Source of the DNA: Phoronis australis
Lineage: Eukaryota > Phoronida > Phoronidae
Length of the DNA: 64,000 bases
Direction of reading: 5' to 3'
Assembly (NCBI GenBank): GCA_002633005.1
Contig: NMRA01000070.1
Span: forward strand, 798,185 to 862,184
Made by a program: the position numbers and the translations under genes. Within the stretch, counting starts at the first letter, position 1. The number at the start of each line of letters is the position of its first letter. The notes under the pieces are model-generated. The model ran no database searches, had not been told where the DNA came from, and saw only the letters and a list, made by a program, of their open reading frames with translations. This document shows, in pieces, positions 48,956-58,665 of this stretch.

Positions 48956-49801
48956 TTGTTATCTCACAAGTGAGATAACTTTGTGTGTTATTACACGGTT
49001 GTATCTGCCATTCGAGGCTAATATTGTGGTATAGTAAGACTTTATTTAGTATTAATATATATACATGTATACGCTCGTATATATGTGAATTTGTATTGGC
49101 TCTGGCCCAGGGTACAATAAACAAAAATTAAAAAGGCACATTTGCACACGCAGTCAACCCATTTAAGAATTATTCTCTTCTTTTAAGGACAGAATACACA
49201 TATTTAACAACAGATATATCTGGATTAGCCAGCAAGCGTATATAGGATTCTTGAGTTGGGTGCTTCCATTGAACTCGTTCTTTCATAAAACGTGACCTAA
49301 TTTCACAATATCCTTTGCAAATCAACAGGAAGAGGTATTCATCCTCTACAAGACCATCACCACATAGCCTCACGGGCTTTCATTCTGTCAGTGCAGCATA
49401 ACAAGTTCACAAAAAGAATCTGTCTTTCGTCGCAGTTTTGAGAACCAATTTCCCGCGGTGACTCACCGGATGAGTTCATTCCAATGTTATAAACCGGCAT
49501 GGCGAGGTCTGGTAAAACTGTGTGGGTGACCCAGATGATGAGTAGTTGGGGGCCAAAATTGCAAGAACCAGGAGAATTTTGCAAGATCGGACGATCTCGT
49601 CTTCTGCCTACCTATTTTCTATTATACGGCATTATAAAGATTGAAGCACCGTGACAAAGAGCAAGGTCAAGGTCATGAAGGCTAATAAAGACATACAAAT
49701 GTACCCTAATAATTTGAGAAATTTTGGCAGGGAGCGTGCGTCATTTACGATGTATGGGCGCAAGAAATAACGCAAAAGGAGAACCTTGGGGAAAGAAAAG
49801 A

Positions 49802-49922
49802 AATACACAAAACGTACCGAGAGTGTCGTAGATGAAGTAATATCTCACGAGAAAATGTTCCACGTATAATGTCGAGTGGGATATCTCTTCATCTACGCCA
49901 CCTCTCGATAAGTTTTGTATTT
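49802..49922. mobile_element. Miniature inverted-repeat element with about 50-base imperfect arms
   Basis: The left arm (about 49802-49851) and right arm (about 49873-49922) are imperfect inverted complements, sharing CGTAGATGAAG, ATATC, CGAGAG and ACAAAAC blocks around a 21-base spacer. It has no coding capacity. The form fits a MITE; a pre-miRNA-like precursor is less likely because the pairing spans the whole element. Confidence 0.6.
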
Positions 49923-52900
49923 ATCCCATACGCTTCCAATTCCTAAGTTTCTTTCAATTTTCCGCAGATTTTTTACATACTTTACCTAGACTGTTCACGT
50001 GGCGGATTACGTCATATAATGTATATATACTTGCGCGTTAGGTTAAAAGTTTTCACCAGTAAAAGAAACAGTTTTAAATGTATTACGGTTTCTTACTTGA
50101 AAAAAAGAGAACACAGATGAAAACAAAGGTTATTAGGAACACCCAGATTCGGGCAAAAAATAGGAAAAATTCGGGCAAAACAACAAAAATACGAGCTCTT
50201 GAGCATCCGCTGGAACATGCGACAATAATATATGAGAAAGGAGTGAAATAACTTATGTATCAAAAATATCAGTTTAATGCTCAGTGTGCCGGCCTAGTTT
50301 CAGGGGTGTCTTGACCACAACGCGTGACGGCTTGCATTTGCAAGCAGTTTAAACTTGCCTTGTGACAGTTAAGTAGTTGAAATACCAATTCACTGAAGTG
50401 TTACATGGTAATGCATTGTCTGCGTAATGTAGTGAAGTATACCCGAACTAATTCTACGTTGACACCCTCACAGGTCGATATTGGGCAACCCGACTGGTTC
50501 GCTTAAAGGGAAGTCCGGTGCAATCTTCAAAGACACCATGCAGTTTTAAGTGGGTGTATCGCTTAATTGTGGACGCCACACGCTGCAGATGTAACAGTTC
50601 TCTAGTCTAGTAGATAATCAGTCCTATTATGATAACACTGGGGACGACAATAAAATTAAATGAGGAGGGGAAGTACGCCAAAATCTCCTTCGAAAATCGT
50701 GTCTGCCCCCATCCCCGGCCTGATTGATCCTAGATCCGCCGGTAAAATATCACTGGGTACACACTCTTGGCCTGGGAAACGACAACAACCTGGGGAGGAG
50801 ATAAGCTTACATTGAAAGGTGGCGCTGTACTATAATAGACAGCCGCACAGAATGGGGGAGTAACGGTAAAATTCCATAGGAGATGTGCATATTTCGATAC
50901 AAATTCCTGCCGGCATGAGCGGATGAATCTCATGGTAATCAGTAGTTCTCGATGTTGCAATTTTTAAATTTTGATTTATAAAAATTTACACTGTTTCCTT
51001 CAAGGCGTCCAACCATATGGCTTGGTGACGTCTTTACACCATAGGCTAAAGAAACCACACGAATGCATGAATATATTGGATCCCTAGCTGTTATGTGGAT
51101 ACAAAACGGCATCATATTATTCCAAAGGGCACGCGCACACAGACATTTAAATGTTTTCTGCGATATTATTCGGCATGTGACTGTGACGTTCTTGAAGGAG
51201 CAGATGGATTGTTAAACAATCCATGTGGTAGTTTACCTGCTAAAACGGTAGGCTTAGCGATCAAGGTTGAATATCGCTTCTTCAAAAACTTTCAGTTGAC
51301 TAATATGTCACAAGCAAGCACGTGTGGAAACTACTATTGACTGAGCTGTTAACTGAACGTCTCAACGCCTGGCATCACGTTTGATGTCCAAAAGTAAGCT
51401 ACAATACAGTGTTAGATAGGTACATGTATATCCGCGAAAAGTGCATACCGAGAACGTATAATAGTCAAGCTTACCCTTACGTTGAGGAGGCTAGTCTAAA
51501 CGAACACATTCACAAAATAATCTATCAAATACCTCCCAGCTCAATGACCAAGCGGCAACTAGTCCAGTCTCCTACCACGTTGTACACCGACTATTCAGTT
51601 ATTTGTGTGAAGTAAACGCGAATTCGACTACCTTAATTACACCTGTAGCGTTAACCCACTTGCGCTGACACCGGTAGGCCTAACAAACATGATTTAACAG
51701 CAAGTTCATGAAATGAACAATAGATAGGCGTAGTCCGTCTGTAATGCACTGCTTTTGTCCAGGCACAGAACAGTAACACTGAGTTCCGGCTAAGCGTGCC
51801 GGGGTGGATTTTCAGTCCAGGCCGGATCAAGTTTTAGAACAACAAACGTCTATACAAGGGTTTAGAAGTCGTCCAATGCTGCAATGCCGGATGTAAAGCA
51901 GTATATTAGTACGTGTAAATAGCTGCATACGGAAATTTGAATCCATAGCCTGCCCACCAAAGAAATGGCCAAAATAAGAAGGTACACGTACAGGTATTCT
52001 GTTGAAGGGAGTTTGTCTAACACGAGGGGGCTTATTGTGTCTGTGTGTCAGTGCCGCGTTCATGTTCATTGGATATTGACTGACCACAGCATTAGTACTC
52101 CAGGATAACCAGCGACATCAATTTTGTTTAGCGTGTAATGGAATAACCTTTATAGCAATAGTGTTAAACGTGTCTCCGTTCAAATACTATGCAGCGAAGG
52201 GGTTTATATATATGTATATACATATTGCTCTTGTTTAAGGATGGTGACCCATAGTCGAATTATTTGCATTCAGTCACCTTGGGTTTTGAAAGTGATGACC
52301 GATTGTGCAGGGCATTTTTGTTTTGTTTTTCGTGTCAAATAATTTGCATTTTGTGTATGGGAAATTGCCATAATTAAAAAAATGGTTACAAATGTTTGGT
52401 TAATCAAAAATGTCACTTGTAGGTAACAGATACAATCAATTTTCCAAGAGAGGAGGTAACTCCCAGGACAATTACTCTAGTTTCACTTCAACTGTAATTG
52501 GCAAGATTCTGCAAAGTTTGGTTTGATATTTTAATGTTGTGTGGTCTACATTGTATTCTGCTGGGATTGAAGATTGAATAGCTATTAAAAATCGTTTCTC
52601 TCATACTTTTAGTAACTTTGCCCTCGAAGTAGGACATTTGATGGTTTGACCTCATTGTAACTTGTGAAAGAATTCATTTTATTTTTAGAATTAAGAGGAT
52701 TTTGTTAATTAAGCTCAAATATTATGAGAAAATAAAGAGTATCTGCTGCACATTTACAAGAACTGCCGACCCTGGAGGAAGTAGGTGGATGCTCTTGTTT
52801 ACTTATTAAAGATTTTTAAAGTACCGGTACATTCTGGGTGGAGTAACGTGATACAGACATTTGGAACCACTGTGCAATTCCTTTTGCTTCTGGCAAAAGG

Positions 52901-53162
52901 TAGAAAGACAGTTGGCAGTATAGCTCAAATAGCAGCAATATAGAGAAAAGATAACATAGTCCATAGGCTATGATCGATATGTTAGTAGATGTATGATGTA
53001 GTTTTTATTATAGCTCGGGAAATCTCCAAAATGCGAGAAAACATGTGCTCATGTATTAACGCGACGACGTCAGAATGGGGTTGCATGTGTCAAAATGCGG
53101 AAAATTTTAATGCTGTATAGGAACGATAGAGCTTTAAAATTTGGGACTGGCGCACCAACAGA
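49923..53162. other. Gene-poor stretch
   Basis: Short frames (for example 51095-51340 and 51827-52087 minus) have no recognisable product. TCCTAGATCCGCC near 50728-50740 may be a fragment of the CAGTGGCGGAT transposon end. An AT-rich TATA repeat lies at about 52205-52225. Confidence 0.35.
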
Positions 53163-53228
53163 GGGATAGTTCAATGGTAAATTGGACGAATTGTGCTGAC
53201 AAATGTTGGATCTTGGTTTAAGTCAAAC
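53163..53228 (+). repeat. Weak tRNA-like SINE remnant
   Basis: GGGATAGTTCAATGGTAAATTGG resembles a D-arm/A box, and GGTTTAAGTC about 45 bases later a B box. It is heavily degraded. Confidence 0.28.
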
Positions 53229-53421
53229 CAATGAGAAAGTCGAAAAGATCTTTCTTCGCTTATTCAGTGCACCGTGCCAGGATTAGCTAGGAGAAGGTTA
53301 ACCTACATGTGTCTGAGAATGGCAGTAGACTTATATTGACGCACTACAATAAAGTTAGAGCGAGATTTGGGGGACTGAAATTCATTTCTATACACAGTCG
53401 TTCATTGCTTTAAAAGCAGAG

Positions 53422-53705
53422 GAATAAATCCCATTGTCAGCTTCTCCCAATGTTCGATTAGGTTAAGTTCACTAATTTATTTTAAAAATTTGGCATCGGC
53501 TGTAATAGACCCCGACCGTGCGGCTAAGGCAAATTCTTCTTACCAGTGGGAAATGTATGGGACATGACGTCCATCATCCGTTGGTGATTCACGAGGTTTG
53601 CAGTAGTAGGCCATTCGTATAGCACACCACACATCAATGAAAATGTGTCGGCATTATGATAGCAGGAAAGGTGTTAGAACACTGTTTATACCAGTAGATT
53701 GAAAA
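53422..53705. repeat. Dispersed repeat shared with 12005-13570
   Basis: This is the more compact copy of the repeat whose parts lie at about 12007-12090 and 13385-13560. It is non-coding. Confidence 0.55.
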
Positions 53706-54030
53706 AGCTAGTGAAACTTTGCTGATTATTAGTCACTTTTCAGTCCCGAGACATAGTCGCGAGAATGTATTGGGAGCGCCGGCCGGTGGTCGTCCTAAAA
53801 ATACCCAATCATCGGCCATGGGCCGTAGCTCCAAGCTTTTCATCCTGTGACCATGTCAGGGGGGCAACTTTATTTTTTCTGCATGGACAGATATACGTCG
53901 AGCAGTTGATACCTGAAAAATTCACACGTTTTAAGTTGCCCATTTTTTGTACAAAACAGTTTTTTTGTGAGTCCAAATGTTACAATATTGAACAAGAGGT
54001 GGCGCTATATCCAACAAAAGACTAACACAA

Positions 54031-54090
54031 CAGTGGCGGATCTAGGATATCACAAGGGGGCCCAACATTTTGTCCTGCTGTAAGCATTTG
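54031..54090. mobile_element. Partial hAT-like CAGTGGCGGAT element
   Basis: It begins CAGTGGCGGATCTAGGAT and continues with GGGGGCCC, like the terminal part of the elements at 4144, 10083 and 61252. The opposite end was not found. Confidence 0.45.
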
Positions 54091-54207
54091 CGCAAACCAC
54101 GATTGTAGATGCGCATAGCACCGAATGGGGGGAGGTCGGAAGGGGGGTTTAGTATTCAAGAAAAAAGGGAAAAAAAACACGGAGAACGTGTCAAAACAGG
54201 AAAAACT

Positions 54208-54280
54208 GCGAGCACCACAGACTCGAACTCACGATCTTACGGATAAGGCGCGCGTGCTTTACCACTACAACAGCACGCTT
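54208..54280 (-). tRNA. tRNA-like sequence, probable decayed tRNA-Arg(CCG) or SINE head
   Basis: On the minus strand these 73 bases read with an A box (GTAGTGGTAAAGC), a loop ATCCGTA placing CCG at the anticodon position, and a good B box (GAGTTCGAGTC). The acceptor stem has about two T-T mismatches in seven, and the anticodon stem has one mismatch. That points to a pseudogene or SINE promoter head and not an active tRNA. The match to 48893-48955 in the A-box region favours a SINE family. Confidence 0.4.
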
Positions 54281-54929
54281 TAACTACCTATCTTATTCTA
54301 AGAAACCTATTTGTATATGGTCCACAGTGTTTGCGCGCGAAACCTACTTCTTTTTGTAATGCTTATTACTCGTTTTATATTTTATGCAATCGGTTCTTAA
54401 CAAATTTGCTGTATTTAAAATAGTCTTCAAATGCCCAAAAGACCAAATCCGTTTTTCGTGTTGGCAATAATGACGGGATTGCTTTGGAAATTGTCTTAAG
54501 TTAAGGTTTGACAAAGAGAGAATTATGAGTTTCTGAGTGATTCACTAAGGCTTCGATTAAAATTCACATCTTACCAGCAGCTTCTGTTTTTCCATCGTCA
54601 CTCAGGTTCCATTTTCTTTAAAAAATGAAGTAAATTTTCTTCATTGCACAGTGGAGCAGACGACGGAAATGGAATCGTAGTGCGCAACGCCACTGCCGGT
54701 CGTCTGGGATATCGCGGGAGAGCCTATTAGTCATAGTTCCGTTACGAATGCGCCGTGTTCCGAATTTGACACAATTGGATCTGAGCCCCCCCCCAAACAC
54801 TAAAATTGCACACATTTAAATCTTGTTTCATCCGTATAATTTTAATTACCGGGGTTAATTAATAAACTCAACATTTCCCTACGCTCTTGCTGTTTTATTT
54901 TTTTTGCGGCAGCCAAGGGGGGGGGGGGG

Positions 54930-54933
54930 NNNN
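54930..54933. other. Four-base assembly gap between a G run and CCC
   Basis: The gap follows about 13 G. The transition from G run to C run across a gap suggests a G/C homopolymer or hairpin that defeated sequencing. Confidence 0.85.
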
Positions 54934-55359
54934 CCCGCCCCTAACTCCGCCTGGCACAAGATGGCATCTAACATGGCGGCTCCCTCAAGAGATGCTGTCA
55001 ATGAATGCTGCATGTTACTTTCAGGCAGTAAGTTCATCTGATCTGTTGAGTTTCTCGAAACTGACATGGGCAAAAAGCATTGACTATGTGAAAGAATGAC
55101 TTTCCCTTGGAGATAAAGACGGTACTGAATGCGCACAATATGTCACCAGTTGGCATTTGCATCAAGTAATTTCACGGATTGGCGTTGGGCTCCAGGCAGT
55201 ACAAATGATGTTATATAAGCTTACTGGCGTTACAAAGATTGACAGAGAAAAGAGGAAAGATTGCGAAACTACAAAATATGCCGAGAACAGAACCCCCTGA
55301 TTACGACCAAGATGATGGTGAGTGTTATTTTTTTCTGGGAGTATGGTAGATTGACGCAA

Positions 55360-55390
55360 GTCACTGAGTCAGGCTGCCTGAGTCAGTGAC
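55360..55390. promoter_or_regulatory. 31-base palindrome with two TGAGTCA (AP-1-type) sites
   Basis: GTCACTGAGTCAGGC and GCCTGAGTCAGTGAC flank one central base with one mismatch per arm pair. TGAGTCA, the AP-1 binding consensus in animals, occurs at 55365-55371 and 55379-55385. Whether it regulates anything is unknown; no gene start is close. Confidence 0.3.
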
Positions 55391-56727
55391 CGTGTAGTCA
55401 GTGCCTCAATGGGAAACAGGTCACTTCTAACCCAAGTCAACTAACTCGTACCCAAGTCAAATTTCAAAAGTATTTCAAAACTATTTAATTTAGCAAAGCA
55501 GTGATTAAAATCAATCAATCGTGACATATTTTTTGCAAAACGACTCAATATTGTCCATTATTTAGTAAATGAAAATGAAAATTTATTAGTTATGTTATTT
55601 AGCACGGGTACGAGTTGTCTTGGGTGCGAGTTGCGGCTAAGGTACGAAATGACTGGAAAGCCCTCATATGCACAACTGGTCAATAAAAGACTGTGTTCCC
55701 TGGACTCGGTGTCTGGCCTGCTTGTGTTTGAATCGAGCAGCCAGGTAATTCATTGAGTAATAGGCCCGTGTGATCGCATTCAAATGTAGGTAGGACCCAA
55801 TAACAAAATGAACATTTTCTTCTGTGTACATTTTTCTTTTCTCAGTAACCATAACTCTGAGCATGTTGTAAGATAAAATTATATTTTCTGTAATGTCCAG
55901 GGGTGAGAGGAGAGGTAATCTCCATACTCGAAGCTCAGCTTGAAAATTGACCAATTGCATGCCACAATTCGAGTAAATTCACTTGAATTATGCAGTGTGG
56001 ATGGTTAGGCTTTGAGCCTGAGTTTGGAGGTTGCACCCTGGGCCCAGGTAATTGCCCATCAATGTTATTATTGACTACAGAATGCACCTATATCTGGAGC
56101 ATCACCTTTAGTTTACGTTTTCAAGCTAATTTTACTCACAGGTTTTGCTAAAAGGCGCATAGGTGCCTGAATTTCAGATGTAGGTGCAGCTTCACACATG
56201 TGGTCGAAGAATAACGAAGTATATAGCAAATATTTTGAGAACAGTCATTTTTATTGAACTTCTACTCATTCAACATAGTTTGTTGATGGTTTGCTTACAA
56301 ATAAATTTTGTGCAGTGTTGTTAGGACACTATCTTCAAAAGTTCCCATTTTATGTGTTATTTGAAAAAACAAAAATTATTTGAGGGAAAGCACAGTTTAG
56401 AATACTTGCATGATTGCGAAGACTTGTGTGCATATCTGAAATTGCATGTTAATTTTCAAAAAAAAAATTGTTTTCAAGAACATTTTGCTTACAAACCCAT
56501 GGGTATCTTTTTCACATTTGAGCACAACTGGCTAGGCCTTGTATATGCACGTCTTATTTTGAGTGTTTTCTGTCTGTCCTTTGACCATTCTTTGTACTTC
56601 CATTTGGTTATTGTAATAAAGAATTGAGTACATATCAACATCTATAGTTTTGTAGGACAGGCCTGCAATGCTTTCCATAATTTTAAACTCTGACAACGGT
56701 TTTTACTTTTAATTTGCCTGGTTGCAG
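55391..56727. other. Gene-poor stretch
   Basis: ACCCAAGTCAA words recur near 55430-55460. There are no supported genes. The 3' end is the acceptor of the transposon-type fragment at 56728. Confidence 0.35.
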
Positions 56728-56873
56728 GAGGGTTGTTTTTGGATGCTGCTAAGGCAGGAAATGACATGGACATTTTGATCAGATTACGGGGAAGAGATCT
56801 GGTAGCACTTGAAGCCAAATACCATCGTGCTTGCTACAAAAGCTTCACAAGACCACTGACAAAACAGAAATAG
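56728..56873 (+). pseudogene. Decayed exon of a transposon-type protein with an EAKYHRACYKSF motif
   Basis: After a TTGCAG acceptor the frame encodes about 48 residues ending in a Lys/Thr-rich part and TAG. The motif ALEAKYHRACYKSFT (Tyr-His-x2-Cys-Tyr-x2-Phe/Tyr) is, from memory, common in large uncharacterised transposon-associated proteins of marine invertebrates, where it is followed by an (A/V)F-x2-FC segment. Past the stop, a different frame from about 56891 reads IFIDVFQEFCYDVVEQQF, consistent with that continuation after a frameshift and stop. I therefore call it a broken fragment. I cannot name the element class. Confidence 0.5.
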
Positions 56874-57930
56874 TAAAAGCAGTGAAATTTTCATAGATGT
56901 ATTTCAAGAGTTTTGCTATGACGTTGTGGAGCAACAATTCATTAGTCCACAACGGAATCAGAGTGAATTGTTGTTAAACAAACATTTGTTCTTGTGTAAA
57001 TGCTGGACTAAAATGCACTGAAATGTGCAAATGCCAAAACTGTAAGAATGTCAAAGTGAGTGATGAAATTCACTCAGATGTCGAGTAACGGTGTGATAGA
57101 CTTGCATCCCAGCCCGGCCGGATGATCTTGGAAAGGCATCTTCTCAAGAGTCCGAAACCAGGCTAGTAACTGATTTGTGAAACATTTTTCTATTTTCATA
57201 CTAATGTCTCTAGTAATGGCTTTTTATCTAGTTAATTTCTCGGCCTTTTGTACTTCATCCGATTGTATTTGTTGTTATTCTAAGTGTACTTTTGGTCTCC
57301 TTTATTGACATGTTGTATGCTTTGGACTTGTAGCAATGATTGTCTTTATATAACAGATTAGTAAATGTGTGATAAAATAAAGGCCAGTTTGATAATTAGG
57401 GTTTTACCAACAGTAAAAACAGCATAAAACACTATAAATGATAGTTCCATATTTCGCCAACAGGTGACACCCATAAATTCATATTTCTTCCATAATTTTA
57501 CATTTTAATTGAAAAATATAACAAAGTATGTGTTTAATTAATAATATGACTTAATACAGCCTGTACAAATAGTATCTGCAGTATCATCCTTTATGGACAC
57601 TTAATTTTCTTCTTTTCTAACTTTTTTAAATTCCATAGACTAACATCACATTTCTCAAAAATGTGCAAGTTTAAACATGGGAACTTAAGTTTTTGATTCA
57701 TAAACTACAATGTTTTGTGACATCAAAAACACCTGAATTAAATTGCACCCCTAAAGAGGTCACAGAAGTGGTTTTCTAAGCCTCCTGTGGCCTACGGCCC
57801 ATGGCCTAATCAGTAGTCCCGATCCGATAAGAAATCGCCAGGTATCGGGATAGAAGTAAATTAGCGGTATAAATGTAGGTCAAGCTCCCTCATATGTGAC
57901 CAATACCTTACGTGGCTGATGAAAGGGTAT
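56874..57930. other. Gene-poor stretch
   Basis: The first 130 bases hold the frameshifted continuation of the fragment at 56728-56873. The remainder is AT-rich with nothing recognisable. Confidence 0.35.
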
Positions 57931-58650
57931 CAAACAAAATTATTGCGCAAATGTTTAGTTGTCTAAGCTCATATCGAATTACTGGCATCGATTTTGCAAC
58001 CGTCGATCCTGGCAAGTTAGGTTCATTGTTTTCTTTGTCGCAATAATGAGATCATTACCATAAAGCTTGCGTGAGGTCATGAGTATTCAGACGTGATCCC
58101 ACTCGTTTCGCCTCACCTAGTATCTTCAGTAGCACGTTCTGGGAACTCGGAGTAACAAACAAAATTATTGCGGAACTTTTTTGTCTAAGCTCGTACCAAA
58201 CTGGCATCGTTTTCGCAACCCTCGATCACGCCATGTTGAATGTTTCATAACGAATAGGCTTACTTTGTTTGGTCTGCCAGACAATAGGTCACGAGTTCAA
58301 AGTTTGTTTAATGACTTGAGTATAGCCTACGTGTATTTTAAGACGTGATCCACTCATTTCGCCTCACCTAATATCTTCAGTAGCACGTTCTGGGAACTTG
58401 GAGTAAAAAACAAAATTATTGCGGAACTGTTTTGTCTAAGCTCGTACCAAACTGGCATCGATTTCGCAACCCTCGATCACGCCATGTTGATTGTTTCATA
58501 ACGAATAGGCTTACTTTGTTTGCTCTGCCACAATAGGTCACGAGTTCAAAGTTTGTTTAAGGACTTGAGTATAGCCTACGTGTATTTTCAGATGTGATCC
58601 ACTGCTTTCGTCTCACCTAATACATGTATCTCCAGTACCGCGCTCTGGGA
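57931..58650. repeat. Three tandem units of about 225-250 bases forming the 5' flank of the acyltransferase gene
   Basis: Units start with an AAACAAAATTATTGCG motif at about 57931, 58156 and 58407. In unit 3 the series continues into the gene. Shared words in order are TTGTCTAAGCTC, ACTGGCATCG, TTCGCAACCCTCGATCACGCC, AGTATT/TGTATT, GTGATCC, TCGCCTCACCTA and TCAGTAGCACGTTCTGGGAAC. Units 2 and 3 are closely similar and unit 1 is more diverged. The last word corresponds in unit 3 to CCAGTACCGCGCTCTGGGAGA, just before the start codon, so the region around the start of transcription seems to have been triplicated. Confidence 0.8.
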
Positions 58651-58665
58651 GAACATTATCTCAAC

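Noticed and set aside
57931-58650. Tandem repeat considered as a CRISPR-like array
   Set aside because: Units are about 230 bases with no short repeat-spacer pattern, and this is an animal genome.
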